64,000 nucleotides of DNA. It comes from Mesorhizobium sp. 65-26 (lineage in GTDB: Bacteria > Pseudomonadota > Alphaproteobacteria > Rhizobiales > Rhizobiaceae). Below are positions 18,217 through 26,941 of this stretch, one piece after another. Made by a program: the position numbers and the translations under genes. The notes below the pieces were generated by a model, which did not search any database, was not told the origin of the DNA, and worked only from the letters and a program-made list of their open reading frames with translations. The stretch spans positions 96,691 through 160,690 of the forward strand of contig MKVL01000001.1 in assembly GCA_001899205.1 (NCBI GenBank). The letters run 5' to 3'. Each line of letters begins with the position of its first letter. Position 1 is the stretch's first letter.

Positions 18217-19431
18217 TTGAAGAAGGGTGAGATCCAGAAGTCGCAGCGGCAGCAACGTCTCTTCGGCGTATCGTCGCCTGTAAGGAGCGCGGTCATTCCG
18301 CCATTGTCGGCGGCGCGCTGGCTGTTGCTGCTGATCGTGGCTGCTGGTGTCTATTTCTTCCAGGGTTTCCTCTTTCCGGTACTGGCGGCGCTTGTCATCG
18401 CCTTTGCCAGTTGGCCGCTCTACCAGCGCCTGCTGGCCGGCGTTGGCGGCAATCGCACCATCGCCGCGACATTGGCCATTCTCTTCATCCTTGCCTTCCT
18501 CGTCGTGCCGATCGCGCTCGCCGGCACCTACGCCATAAACGAGGTTCGCGAATGGGTGGGCTGGTCGATCGAGACCAACCGGCACGGGGCGCCGACGCCA
18601 CAGTGGATCGCGACGTTGCCCGTGGTCGGCGACTGGCTGAATGAGCAATGGACGATCAATCTTGGTCATCCCGGCGGCATTGGCGAGTTGATCCAACTGA
18701 TCAGCGGCGCCAACATCGGCAGCATCTACCGCGCCGTGCTCGCGGCCGGCGGCAGCGCCTTCGGCCTGCTGCTGACGCTCCTGTTCATGATGATCGCGCT
18801 GTTCTTCGCCTATCGCGACGGCGAGGCCTTCGCCGGCCAGATCGACCGCCTCGGCGAGCGTATCCTGCCGACGCGGTGGGAGCGCATATCGCGCGTCGTG
18901 CCGGCGACCATTTCGTCCACCGTGACCGGGATGACCGTGATCGCCATCGGCGAAGGGCTGGTTCTGGGCATCGCCTACTGGTTGGCCGGCGTGCCTTCGC
19001 CGGTGACGCTCGGCGCGCTCACCGGCATCATGGCCCTGGTGCCGGGTGGCGCGCCGCTCTCCTTCACGCTGGTCTCGATCTACCTTGTCGCCAGGGGCTC
19101 GCCGTTTGCCGGGCTTGCGCTGTTCATCTGGGGATCGGTGGAGCTATTCATCGTCGACAAGACGCTGCGGCCGAAGCTGGTCGGCGGTCCGATAAAGCTG
19201 CCGTTCCTGCCGACCTTCTTCGGACTGATCGGCGGCGTCAAGACGATGGGTTTCCTCGGCCTTTTCATCGGCCCGGTGCTGATGGCGCTGCTGGTCGCCA
19301 TCTGGCGCGAATGGTTGCGCGAGGTGGAAATCGCCGACGAGCTCGCGTCGGGCGAAGTCCCGACCGCGAATCCGCCGCAACAGATCGAAGCGGTGGTCGA
19401 GCGCGGCGCGAAGGAAACTCAGGCAGGGTGA
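18217..19431 (+). CDS. AI-2E family transporter (PerM/UPF0118-type exporter)
   Basis: This protein of about 404 aa has hydrophobic segments at residues about 33-75, 92-115, 195-225 and 265-370, the arrangement of the AI-2E/PerM family. Typical motifs are FASWPLYQRL near residue 67 and the central ALTGIMALVPGGAPLSF segment. The best start is TTG 18217, placed 6-8 bases behind GGGAGAGA; a longer frame exists from 18019 but its extra residues look non-coding. Family members export small signals or drugs or act in ion exchange; substrate unknown. It ends convergent with the EamA gene, overlapping it by about 13 bases. Confidence 0.85.
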   Translation: MKKGEIQKSQRQQRLFGVSSPVRSAVIPPLSAARWLLLLIVAAGVYFFQGFLFPVLAALVIAFASWPLYQRLLAGVGGNRTIAATLAILFILAFLVVPIALAGTYAINEVREWVGWSIETNRHGAPTPQWIATLPVVGDWLNEQWTINLGHPGGIGELIQLISGANIGSIYRAVLAAGGSAFGLLLTLLFMMIALFFAYRDGEAFAGQIDRLGERILPTRWERISRVVPATISSTVTGMTVIAIGEGLVLGIAYWLAGVPSPVTLGALTGIMALVPGGAPLSFTLVSIYLVARGSPFAGLALFIWGSVELFIVDKTLRPKLVGGPIKLPFLPTFFGLIGGVKTMGFLGLFIGPVLMALLVAIWREWLREVEIADELASGEVPTANPPQQIEAVVERGAKETQAG

Positions 19432-20312
19432 CTGACGGCCATCGCGCGGCGACGCCGCCCATGGTGCAACTGCCACAGCGAATGAGCGACCAGGGCGGTG
19501 ATCAGGATGGCGCCGCCGATCAGGCTGTTGCGTGAAGGCGTCTCGGCGAAGATCATCCAGACCCATACCGGCGCCAGCACGGTCTCCAGCAGATAGAACA
19601 TCGCCACCTCCGGCCCCGATATGTATTTCGGGCCTGCCGCCAGGCAGAAGAACGAGATCGGCATGATCACGGCGCCGTCGAAAATGATCCACCAGGGCAC
19701 GCTGACATGCAGGCCTTCGCCCGAGACCATGAATAGGGCGAGCGCGAGCGGGAAGACCACGCCGATGAGGGCCGTGAAACCCATGTCCTTGCCACTGGCG
19801 CGGGAGATGGTGATGGCCATGGCGATGAAGAGCGCCGAGCACAGCGCCATGAAGTTGCCGAACAGGTGCCCGGTGCCGATCGATCCGCCGACGATGACCA
19901 GCACGCCGACGATCATGACCAGCATAGTCGCCAGCGTCGCCGCGCGCGGCCTCTCCCTCAGGAAAAGCCAGGACAGAAGTGCTGCAAAGACAGTGTTGAA
20001 GGCCAGTATGAAGACGAGGTCGGCCGTCGACGTGTGGAAGACAGCGGTGACAAAGGTGATCGAGGTCATGCCGTAGCAGACGGCCGCGGCGAGCCCTGCC
20101 CAGCCCGGGATGAGCTGCGGCGTCTTGCTGCTCAGCGCGCGCCAGACCGTCCAGATGATCATCGTCGCGATGAAGGTGGTTCCGGTGCGCAGCAGCAGGA
20201 TTGACCACGCGCTGCCGTCGGCAAGCCGGATCAGCGGGATGTCGACGGTTAGCGTCAGGCCGCCAATAGCCGTTATCAGAAGGCCCTTTTGATGGTCGTT
20301 GTGGAGAGACAT
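19419..20312 (-). CDS. EamA/DMT family transporter
   Basis: This 297-aa inner-membrane protein has ten hydrophobic segments arranged as two EamA repeats of five, typical for drug/metabolite exporters of the RhaT/YdcZ superfamily. The second repeat contains the usual EVAMFYLLETVLAPVWVWMIFAE sequence, whose conserved Glu and Pro are characteristic. I chose the start at 20312 (MSLHNDHQKG), since a 35-residue upstream extension in the same frame is Cys- and Arg-rich and not like a membrane protein. Substrate unknown. The 3' end overlaps the end of the convergent AI-2E gene. Confidence 0.86.
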   Translation of the reverse strand: MSLHNDHQKGLLITAIGGLTLTVDIPLIRLADGSAWSILLLRTGTTFIATMIIWTVWRALSSKTPQLIPGWAGLAAAVCYGMTSITFVTAVFHTSTADLVFILAFNTVFAALLSWLFLRERPRAATLATMLVMIVGVLVIVGGSIGTGHLFGNFMALCSALFIAMAITISRASGKDMGFTALIGVVFPLALALFMVSGEGLHVSVPWWIIFDGAVIMPISFFCLAAGPKYISGPEVAMFYLLETVLAPVWVWMIFAETPSRNSLIGGAILITALVAHSLWQLHHGRRRRAMAVSHPA

Positions 20313-20488
20313 GCGGTTACTTTCGCAATGATGGGTAAACAGCCCGCATCCAGCGCATGTCTCCGTCTCGAAACCGCTGCGCGCTTTCGGACGACACGCA
20401 CCGACGCTACGGCGCACTCACCAGCCGGAGAGCTGAAAGACCAGCGTCTCCTGCCTTGAAACAGTTTAAGCGTGGATCCTGGAAAAGC

Positions 20489-21253
20489 TCAGCGTGAAAC
20501 CGCTTCGTGATCGTAGCGTTCCCAGCCTTTCGGGCCGAGATGCTCCTGCGGCGTGAAACGCATCTTATAGCTCATCTTGCGCGAGCCGTTGACCCAGTAG
20601 CCGAGATAGACGTGGGGCAGGCCCATCGCCTTGGCGCGGGCGATGTGGTCGAGGATCATGAATGTGCCGAGAGAGCGCTCATCCATGTCCGGATTGAAGT
20701 AGGAATAGACCATCGACAGCCCGTCGGCCATCTTGTCGGTCAGCGCCACCGCGATCAGCTCGCCCTGGCCCTTGCCGGTTATGAAAGTGTCCGGGCCGCG
20801 CCGCCTGTATTCAATGACCTTGGTGTCGACATGCGTGTCCTCGACCATCATGGCATAGTCGAGCACGGTCATGTCGGACATGCCGCCGCGGCGATGGCGG
20901 GCGTCGAGATAGCTGCGGAACAGCGAGTACTGTTCGGTTGAAGGCTCAGCGTCATGCATGGCGCCGACCAGGTCGGAATTGTGTTGCAGGACGCGCCGCA
21001 TGTTGCGGCTGGCCACGAACTCCTGGGCGAGGATCCGCACCGAGACGCAGGCCCGGCAGGTCTCGCATGCCGGCCGGTAGGCGATGTTCTGCGAACGGCG
21101 GAAGCCGCCTTGCGTCAGCAGGTCGTTCATCTCCGGTGCCTTGTCGCCGACAAGGTGCGTGAACACCTTGCGCTCGAACTGGCCGTCGAGATACGGGCAC
21201 GGCGACGGCGCGGTCAGGAAGAACTGCGGCGACTGTGTCGGGTGCTGCGTCAT
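20489..21253 (-). CDS. bpt: Aspartate/glutamate leucyltransferase (Bpt)
   Basis: This 254-aa aminoacyl-tRNA-protein transferase adds a leucine from Leu-tRNA to N-terminal Asp or Glu of proteins, marking them for ClpS/ClpAP degradation in the N-end rule pathway. The N-terminal domain carries the conserved cysteine cluster CPYLDG...[12 protein letters not shown] (residues 19-73). The C-terminal half has the GNAT-like transferase fold with [20 protein letters not shown] and [15 protein letters not shown]. Older annotation calls this family arginyl-tRNA-protein transferase (Ate). It is close to an RDD gene, a frequent rhizobial neighbour. Confidence 0.95.
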   Translation of the reverse strand: MTQHPTQSPQFFLTAPSPCPYLDGQFERKVFTHLVGDKAPEMNDLLTQGGFRRSQNIAYRPACETCRACVSVRILAQEFVASRNMRRVLQHNSDLVGAMHDAEPSTEQYSLFRSYLDARHRRGGMSDMTVLDYAMMVEDTHVDTKVIEYRRRGPDTFITGKGQGELIAVALTDKMADGLSMVYSYFNPDMDERSLGTFMILDHIARAKAMGLPHVYLGYWVNGSRKMSYKMRFTPQEHLGPKGWERYDHEAVSR

Positions 21254-21386
21254 CGACTCTCGGAAACACTCCTGCGAATCGCCATACCTTTGGCGCGGAC
21301 GCGGAAAAATTCAACAGGATTGTGAGGCGCGCCACGTCGCGCGCCTTCACATTTGCGCCGCTGGGGCGCGGTGGCCCTGAAAAGGG

Positions 21387-21857
21387 TTAGCGGTAGGTGC
21401 GGCTGACCACCGTGCCGAGCAGCAGGTCGTGCAGTGTGCGCTTGCGGTCGGAGAACAGCGTCACAAGGAGGACCAGCGGCGTCAGTATGACATTTCCGGC
21501 CCAGAACAGCACCGAGTGCACGACCGCGGTCATGCCGTCGATCGGCCGTCCGTCGAGACGGTCGAGGCGGATGCCCATCATCTTCATGCCGGTGGTTGCC
21601 TGATCGCGACTGCCCAGCGTGTTCCAGATGTACAGGATCGCGACGGCAGGGAGGAGGAAGGAGAACAGCATCCAGCCGAGACCCAGCGTCAGCAATCCGA
21701 GAAAGAAGACCAGGATAGCGAACGGAATCGTCAGCAGGCCAACGATGATGTAGTCGATGACGAAGGCCAGGATGCGCCGCGTGCGCACGCCGTCATAGGC
21801 CCTGATATCGTCGAGCCTGGTGATGATGATGTCGCCGTCGAGAACGCGCGCGTTCAT
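21387..21857 (-). CDS. RDD family membrane protein
   Basis: This 156-aa protein has the RDD domain: the motif RTRRILAFVIDYIIVG near residues 25-40 contains the Arg and Asp-Asp-equivalent positions of the family. Three or four membrane helices follow, and the second conserved region TGMKMMGIRLDRLDGRP lies near residue 94. RDD proteins are small inner-membrane proteins, some acting in ion transport; exact role unknown. I chose ATG 21857 because it follows the strong binding site ACGAGGAAATG; an upstream ATG adds 26 unlikely residues. It sits just upstream of bpt on the same strand. Confidence 0.88.
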   Translation of the reverse strand: MNARVLDGDIIITRLDDIRAYDGVRTRRILAFVIDYIIVGLLTIPFAILVFFLGLLTLGLGWMLFSFLLPAVAILYIWNTLGSRDQATTGMKMMGIRLDRLDGRPIDGMTAVVHSVLFWAGNVILTPLVLLVTLFSDRKRTLHDLLLGTVVSRTYR

Positions 21858-22026
21858 GTCATTTCCTCGTAATGTAAGCCGGAATAGTTTGCGACCGGCC
21901 GCGTTTGAAATGGTGAAGCCGTCCGTCGGATTCAAGATGGGAGCTTGCCGATGCCGGGACAGCGGGCTTTAATCGGTTGAATTTTGCGGCTCGGATCGCG
22001 TTAGCGTGTCGGGGCGTCAGGCGGGG

Positions 22027-23427
22027 ATGGGCGACATGCAGGACTACGACATGCTGGTCATCGGCAGCGGCCCTTCCGGACGCCGCGCTGCCGTCCAGTC
22101 GGCCAAGCTCGGCAAATCGGCGCTGGTCGTCGACAGGGGACGGCGACTGGGCGGTGTGTCTGTCCACACCGGTACCATCCCGTCCAAGACGTTGCGCGAG
22201 ACGGTGCTCAACCTGTCGGGCTGGCGTGAGCGCGGTTTCTATGGCCGTGGCTACCGGGTCAAGCAGGACATCTCCATCGGCGACCTCATCGAGCGCCTGC
22301 ACAAGACGCTCGATCACGAGGTCGAGGTGCTGCAGCACCAGTTCATGCGCAACACGGTCAAGAGCGCGCGGGCAACCGTAAAATTCCTCGGTCCCAACAA
22401 GGCGAGCCTGACGACCGAGGGCGGCGAATACAGCGAGGTCGGTTTCGCCAACGCGCTCATCGCCGTCGGCACCAGGCCGCACCGGCCGGCAGAGGTTCCT
22501 TTCGACAAGACCCGCATCTTCGACAGCGACGAAATGCTGGAACTCGACCGCCTGCCACGCACCCTGACGGTGATCGGCGCCGGCGTCATCGGTGTCGAGT
22601 ATGCGACCATATTTTCGGCGCTCGATGTTCCCGTGACGCTGGTTGAGCCGCGAAACACGATACTGGATTTCGTCGACCGCGAGATCGTCGACGACTTCAT
22701 CCATCAGATGCGCGATCGCGGCATGACGATCCGGCTGGGCAGCGCGGTCAAGGAAATCGCCTCGCGGCCGGACTACGCCGAGGTGGTGCTGGCCGACGGT
22801 CGCACCATCCGTTCCGAGATGGTGCTCTACGCCGCCGGCCGCTCGGGCAATGTCGGCAGCCTTGGCCTGGAGACGGTCGGCATCGAGGTCGACGGCAGGG
22901 GGCGCCTTAAGGTCGATCCCCATACATTCCAGACCAGCGTCTCGAACATCTACGCCGCCGGCGATGTGATCGGCTTCCCCAGCCTCGCCTCGACCTCGAT
23001 GGAGCAGGGCAGGGTTGCGGCCTGTCACGCATTCGGCGTGCCGCTGCCGCCGCCGCCCGAGACGTTTCCGTACGGTATCTACGCGGTGCCCGAGATCTCT
23101 ACCGTCGGCCAGTCCGAGGAGCAGGTGCGCGAAAGCGGCATCGCTTATGAGGTCGGCGTCGCGCGCTTCCGCGAGACCTCGCGCGGCCACATCATGGGCG
23201 TCAGCAGCGGCTTCCTGAAGCTTCTGTTTTCGATCGAAACGCGCCGCCTGCTCGGCGCGCATATCGTCGGCGAGGGGGCTACCGAACTGATCCATATCGG
23301 CCAGGCAGTCATCAACCTCGGCGGCACGGTCGACTTCTTCGTCAACAACACTTTCAACTATCCGACACTGGCCGAGGCCTACAAGATCGCTGGCCTGGAC
23401 GCCTGGAACCGGATGGGGCAGGGGTGA
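22027..23427 (+). CDS. sthA: Soluble pyridine nucleotide transhydrogenase (Si-specific)
   Basis: This flavoprotein of about 466 aa of the dihydrolipoamide dehydrogenase-like family transfers hydride between NADPH and NAD+. The FAD-binding motif is DMLVIGSGPSGRRAA, the NAD-binding motif is VIGAGVIGVEYATIF, and the second FAD motif is NIYAAGDVIGFPSL. The position of the redox-active Cys pair reads GGVSVHTGTIPSKTL, with no cysteine at either site, so the protein cannot work as a disulfide reductase. Lack of at least one of the pair is characteristic of SthA. The dimerization domain is normal. Starts at ATG 22027 or 22036 are both possible. It ends four bases from the convergent esterase gene. 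Confidence 0.9.
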   Translation: MGDMQDYDMLVIGSGPSGRRAAVQSAKLGKSALVVDRGRRLGGVSVHTGTIPSKTLRETVLNLSGWRERGFYGRGYRVKQDISIGDLIERLHKTLDHEVEVLQHQFMRNTVKSARATVKFLGPNKASLTTEGGEYSEVGFANALIAVGTRPHRPAEVPFDKTRIFDSDEMLELDRLPRTLTVIGAGVIGVEYATIFSALDVPVTLVEPRNTILDFVDREIVDDFIHQMRDRGMTIRLGSAVKEIASRPDYAEVVLADGRTIRSEMVLYAAGRSGNVGSLGLETVGIEVDGRGRLKVDPHTFQTSVSNIYAAGDVIGFPSLASTSMEQGRVAACHAFGVPLPPPPETFPYGIYAVPEISTVGQSEEQVRESGIAYEVGVARFRETSRGHIMGVSSGFLKLLFSIETRRLLGAHIVGEGATELIHIGQAVINLGGTVDFFVNNTFNYPTLAEAYKIAGLDAWNRMGQG

Positions 23428-23431
23428 ACGA

Positions 23432-24097
23432 TCAAGCCTGTGCCGGGCCGCCATCCCGCAGCCATCGCTTGGTGATGGCGACATCGGCGTCACCGAACTC
23501 GTGTCCCGCGGCGACGATGCGCGCGTCCACCTCCGCGCCATGGCTATCCAGCAGCGTCAGCAAGGCAGGCGCATAAGGGCCATAGGTCTCATCCCTCGCG
23601 CCGGCAATGATCAGCACGCGCGTGCCCGACAGGTCCGTCGAGGGCACGCCATCCAACACGGGCATGGGACGAAGCAGGACGGCTCGCTGAATGAGCCCGG
23701 GATGCAGGAGCATGACGCTCGAGATCAGGTTGGCGCCGTTCGAATAGCCGAGAAAGGTCGTGCGGGAGAGGTCGATGCGGTGGAGAACGGCGGCATCCTT
23801 GACGAAGCGCGCGAACGCGTCCGCCTCGTGGCGGATGCTGTTTTGCTCGAAGCGTGTCGGCGTGATGCGCGTGAACCAGCGCATGCCGCCACCCTCCTGC
23901 GGAATCCGGCCCCGAGCCGCGACCAGGCTGGCGCGTTGGTCGATGCGCTGTCCCAGCGGCATCAAGGTGGTCTCGTCGACGCCCGATCCATGCAGCAGGA
24001 ACAGGCAGTCACCACTCGGATCCGCGGGCGCCAGGAAGCGATGCGCGAACATCGGGCCCTCGATCAACGCGGCGCTCCCGGCAGCCATTCGTTCCAT
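23432..24097 (-). CDS. Alpha/beta hydrolase, phospholipase/carboxylesterase family
   Basis: The 221-aa protein has the layout of the YpfH/esterase family: an oxyanion HGSGVDETTL segment near residue 33 and the nucleophile elbow LGYSNGANL (Ser near residue 110). The catalytic Asp lies in ARDET near residue 164, and the catalytic His in AGHEFGDADV near residue 198. It probably hydrolyses small carboxyl or thioesters in the cytosol. ATG 24097 is preceded by AAGGGAAAG; a longer frame upstream runs into AT-rich promoter DNA. It is convergent with sthA. Confidence 0.87.
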   Translation of the reverse strand: MERMAAGSAALIEGPMFAHRFLAPADPSGDCLFLLHGSGVDETTLMPLGQRIDQRASLVAARGRIPQEGGGMRWFTRITPTRFEQNSIRHEADAFARFVKDAAVLHRIDLSRTTFLGYSNGANLISSVMLLHPGLIQRAVLLRPMPVLDGVPSTDLSGTRVLIIAGARDETYGPYAPALLTLLDSHGAEVDARIVAAGHEFGDADVAITKRWLRDGGPAQA

Positions 24098-24302
24098 TGT
24101 TTCTTTCCCTTGATGTCGTTGAAATTCCAAATCTTTTTTGCCGGCTTCAAAACGGAGTATTTTGTGCCTCCTATAAAGTTGATCGAACCAAGCGCATTTC
24201 AATCCGTTTAGGTTGGTATCGTTCCGTTTGGGAGGATTCGAGGAAGTGGTGCGCCGGGGGTCGCATTGCCGGATGTACAACCAGCTTTGAGGCCTTTTAT
24301 CG

Positions 24303-25496
24303 ATGACCACGCCAGTTTCGCCGGAGCGCGATACCCGTATCGATGTCTTCCGGGCACTTGCTCTGCTGACGATCTACATCGACCACGTGCCGGGCACTGC
24401 GTACGAATATCTGACCTACAGGAATTTTGGCTTTTCCGACGCGGCTGAAGCCTTTGTACTGATCTCAGGAATATCGGTTGCTCTTGCCTATGGCACCAGG
24501 TTCCAGCCTGGGGGCCGCCTGCTGTCGACGCTGAAGATGTGGCGTCGCGCCGGCGTCCTCTATGTTTCCCACATCGTCACGACGATGGCCGTCCTGGCTA
24601 TCTTCTGCGCCGCCGCGGTCTTTGCCAAACGGCCGGAGCTGGCGAATTTCATTAATATGGAACCGCTGATGCGGAACACGCCGGAGACGCTGATCGGCAT
24701 CGTCCTGCTCGGGCACCAGCTCGGCTACAACAACATCCTGCCGGTCTATTCCGTGCTACTGCTCATCGCGCCGATGTTCCTCCTCCTGCTCAGCGCAAAC
24801 ATCTGGTTGGGCCTCTCCGTTTCCGCGGCCCTGTGGTTCCTCGCCGGCCTCTACCAGGTCGCCCCGCCGAATTATCCGGAGCCGGGGTTCTGGTTCCTCA
24901 ATCCGCTTTCCTGGCAATTCCTGTTCAACATCGGCCTCGCGGGCATGCTTTATGTGCGCCGAGGCGGCACCATCCCGATCAACCGCTGGCTGGTCGGCGC
25001 AGCAGCGGTTTATGTCATCGGCGCGCTGATCTGGCTGCGCACGCCGCTGTGGGGACAGGTGTCGTGGTTCGGACTGCCGGTGGTGCTGGGAGGCTTCGAC
25101 AAGACATTCCTGTCGCTGCCGAGGCTCGTGCATATCCTGGCCGTCTGCTACCTGGTGATCGCCATCCCGGCAATCTCGAACGTCTTCCGCACTGCGACCG
25201 ACCATCCGCTGGCCATACTTGGCAAGCGTTCGCTGCCGGTCTTCATCGCCGGCACGGTGATCGCGATGGCGGCGCAGGTAATGAAGCAGATCAATCCCGG
25301 TGGCTTCACCTATGACAGCCTTCTCATCGCCGCCGGCATCGCCATGCAGTTCGCGCTCGCCTACTACCTTGAGTGGCTTGCCATCATGGGGTGGAGCGGG
25401 AAGGGAAAGCCGGTGCGCAAGATCCGGCCTGTGGAGGCTCAGGCGGTCAAGCCTTCGCTGGGCACGATCCCGCTGTTGACCGGCGCGGGGCGTTAG
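24303..25496 (+). CDS. OpgC-domain membrane acyltransferase
   Basis: This 397-aa polytopic membrane protein belongs to the OpgC family. It begins with a short cytoplasmic tail and the conserved TRIDVFRALALLTIYIDHVPGT segment, whose Arg, Asp and His are family hallmarks, then AEAFVLISGISVALAYG. About ten hydrophobic segments follow. OpgC proteins add succinyl groups to periplasmic glucans (osmoregulated or cyclic glucans). No OpgG/OpgH or cyclic glucan synthase gene is nearby, so the polymer must be made elsewhere. The 205-bp gap upstream is AT-rich and fits divergent promoters with the esterase gene. Confidence 0.9.
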   Translation: MTTPVSPERDTRIDVFRALALLTIYIDHVPGTAYEYLTYRNFGFSDAAEAFVLISGISVALAYGTRFQPGGRLLSTLKMWRRAGVLYVSHIVTTMAVLAIFCAAAVFAKRPELANFINMEPLMRNTPETLIGIVLLGHQLGYNNILPVYSVLLLIAPMFLLLLSANIWLGLSVSAALWFLAGLYQVAPPNYPEPGFWFLNPLSWQFLFNIGLAGMLYVRRGGTIPINRWLVGAAAVYVIGALIWLRTPLWGQVSWFGLPVVLGGFDKTFLSLPRLVHILAVCYLVIAIPAISNVFRTATDHPLAILGKRSLPVFIAGTVIAMAAQVMKQINPGGFTYDSLLIAAGIAMQFALAYYLEWLAIMGWSGKGKPVRKIRPVEAQAVKPSLGTIPLLTGAGR

Positions 25497-25524
25497 GGCG
25501 ACGAGGCGGTCGCGGTGCTGGAAA

Positions 25525-26604
25525 TTATCCGGCCCGCGGGGCCTCGGAAGACGCCCTGACGATCAGATCGACGCCGAGTGTCTCGCGGCGAACCTGCCCG
25601 TCGAAATCGAGGATCGTCCTTGCCGCACGCCGGCCGATCTCGGCAATCGGCTGGGCGATCGTCGTGAGCGGCGGGCGCGACAGCGCCGCTTCGGGCACGC
25701 CGTCGAAACCGACCACCGAAACGTCGCCTGGGACATCGAGGCCGCGCTCGCGCAGCCAGTCCAGGGCGACCAGCGCCATGCGATCGGACATGGCGAGGAT
25801 CGCCGTCGGCGGCGTCGGGGTCGCGAAGATCGTCTCGAGGCCGGCCCTGGTGGTGATCTCGTCATTGGCGGTCTCGAAGACCGGGATGGTGGCCGTATCG
25901 ACACCGTGCCGCGACAGTTCATCGAAATAGCCGGCAAGGCGATCCCGCGTGCCTGTATAGACCGCCGCCTTGACCTGCTCCTCCGAGACGAGGCCGGTGC
26001 TCTCGTCGGCGAACTGCAGGGCCAGCACGGCGAAGCGGCGATGACCGAGGACTGCCAGATGGCGCGCGGCGAGCTTCGCGCCCGCTACGTTGTCGACGCC
26101 AATGGCCGAGACCGTTTCGTCGCGAAATCCCAGTTCGAGCGCCACGAAAGGCAGCCTGCGCTCGCGCGTCAGTTCGACGAGGCGAAAGCCGCCTTCGATG
26201 CAGAACAGGATGAAACCGTCGACCAGCGCGCTCTGGATGTTCCAGGCGAGCTTTTCCTCATTGCCCGCCGAGACCAGCGCGATGCCGGCGCCGGTGGCGT
26301 CACAGGCCTCGGAGATGCCGGCCATCATCGCGCGGGCGAAAGGGTCCTCGAAGAAATAGGAGAGGGGCTCTGTCGTGGCGACGCCGATGGCATTGACCTT
26401 GCCGGCGCGCAGGAGACGCCCTTTCGGGTCGGGGCCTGCGTAGCCGAGGGCTTCCGCGACCGCGCGCACGCGCTCACGGACTTCCTCGCGCACGATCTCA
26501 GGGCGGGCGAAGACGTTGGAAGCGGTGCCGTGCGAAACCCCGGCCGCCTTGGCGATATCGGCCAGCCTCACCGGCCGTGTCTTCCCCTCGATTGAAAGCG
26601 CCAT
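25525..26604 (-). CDS. LacI family transcriptional regulator
   Basis: This 359-aa repressor has an N-terminal LacI helix-turn-helix (VRLADIAKAAGVSHGTASNVFARPEIVREEVRERV, residues about 12-46) and a hinge. A sugar-binding-protein-like ligand domain follows from about residue 65, with the typical DGFILFCIEGGF and SVVGFDGVPEAALSRPPLTT segments. In the recognition helix the usual TVSRVLN is TASNVFA. I chose ATG 26604; an upstream ATG adds ten residues. It is divergent from two micro-ORFs. A 14-bp ATCGAT-centred operator lies 36 bp from its start, pointing to autoregulation. No sugar transporter or catabolic gene is adjacent, so the inducer cannot be guessed. Confidence 0.92.
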   Translation of the reverse strand: MALSIEGKTRPVRLADIAKAAGVSHGTASNVFARPEIVREEVRERVRAVAEALGYAGPDPKGRLLRAGKVNAIGVATTEPLSYFFEDPFARAMMAGISEACDATGAGIALVSAGNEEKLAWNIQSALVDGFILFCIEGGFRLVELTRERRLPFVALELGFRDETVSAIGVDNVAGAKLAARHLAVLGHRRFAVLALQFADESTGLVSEEQVKAAVYTGTRDRLAGYFDELSRHGVDTATIPVFETANDEITTRAGLETIFATPTPPTAILAMSDRMALVALDWLRERGLDVPGDVSVVGFDGVPEAALSRPPLTTIAQPIAEIGRRAARTILDFDGQVRRETLGVDLIVRASSEAPRAG

Positions 26605-26639
26605 TCCATATCCTCCGGGCCTTTCAGGTAGCATCTTCC

Positions 26640-26653
26640 TTGGATCGATTCAA
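26640..26653. promoter_or_regulatory. Putative LacI operator O1
   Basis: The sequence is TTGGATCGATTCAA, a near-palindrome centred on ATCGAT, the CG-centred type bound by LacI-family proteins. It is 36 bp from the lacI-type gene start and 50 bp, centre to centre, from O2, which holds the same sequence in reverse orientation. It probably mediates autorepression. Confidence 0.75.
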
Positions 26654-26661
26654 ATTTTTGC

Positions 26662-26690
26662 TTGATCGCAAGTGCGGGTCCGATTAGGAT
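26662..26690 (+). promoter_or_regulatory. Candidate sigma-70 promoter for micro-ORF 1
   Basis: A -35 box TTGATC (26662-26667) and a -10 box TAGGAT (26685-26690) are separated by 17 bp. O2 begins at the last base of the -10 box and so covers the expected start point, which would give simple repression. Confidence 0.55.
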
Positions 26691-26703
26691 TGAATCGATC
26701 CAA
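26690..26703. promoter_or_regulatory. Putative LacI operator O2
   Basis: The sequence is TTGAATCGATCCAA, the exact reverse complement of O1. It overlaps the end of the candidate -10 box and the expected transcription start of micro-ORF 1, 33 bp upstream of that ORF's start codon. Confidence 0.75.
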
Positions 26704-26736
26704 TTTCAGGGATCGTATTCGAGCAAGGAGGGAGCC

Positions 26737-26880
26737 ATGCATCCCGTCAACTTTCTGTTCGAGGATATTTATCGCAGCGACTGGGCCATCCGATCGCAGG
26801 CGAAGACCGAGGCCAGGCGGGGCCGGCATGGCCCCTGGGCGCGCGACCCACGCCTGCTTGTGGAGCGCAAGCGCGCCTGA
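26737..26880 (+). CDS. LacI-associated micro-ORF 1, 47 aa
   Basis: The 47-aa product starts MHPVNFLFEDIYRSDW and ends in a polar, Arg-rich tail (EARRGRHGPWARDPRLLVERKRA). The start codon is preceded by AAGGAGG at ideal spacing, the strongest ribosome binding site in the area, which supports translation. The first 13 residues match those of the next ORF at 12 positions, while the tails diverge. It has no signal peptide or membrane helix. Function unknown. The candidate promoter and O2 directly upstream suggest control by the divergent LacI-type repressor. Confidence 0.75.
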   Translation: MHPVNFLFEDIYRSDWAIRSQAKTEARRGRHGPWARDPRLLVERKRA

Positions 26881-26895
26881 GCGGGCGCCGTTTTT
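26871..26895 (+). terminator. Possible terminator of micro-ORF 1
   Basis: A GC-rich stem (GCGCGCC / GGGCGC, loop TGAGC) overlaps the stop codon and is followed by CGTTTTT. The pairing contains one bulge, so this is a moderate call. If real, the two micro-ORFs are separate transcription units, which fits the operator in front of each. Confidence 0.4.
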
Positions 26896-26907
26896 CGCGT
26901 CTTGGGA

Positions 26908-26921
26908 TTGGATCGATTCAA
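26908..26921. promoter_or_regulatory. Putative LacI operator O3
   Basis: The sequence is TTGGATCGATTCAA, identical in sequence and orientation to O1. It lies 20 bp upstream of micro-ORF 2. Having its own operator suggests that the second micro-ORF is separately controlled by the same repressor. Confidence 0.72.
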
Positions 26922-26941
26922 AGCATATCACGAGGTCTGTC

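Noticed and set aside
21859-23541. 560-aa minus-strand frame opposite sthA
   Set aside because: Shadow frame; no domain features, and the plus strand carries a complete flavoprotein.
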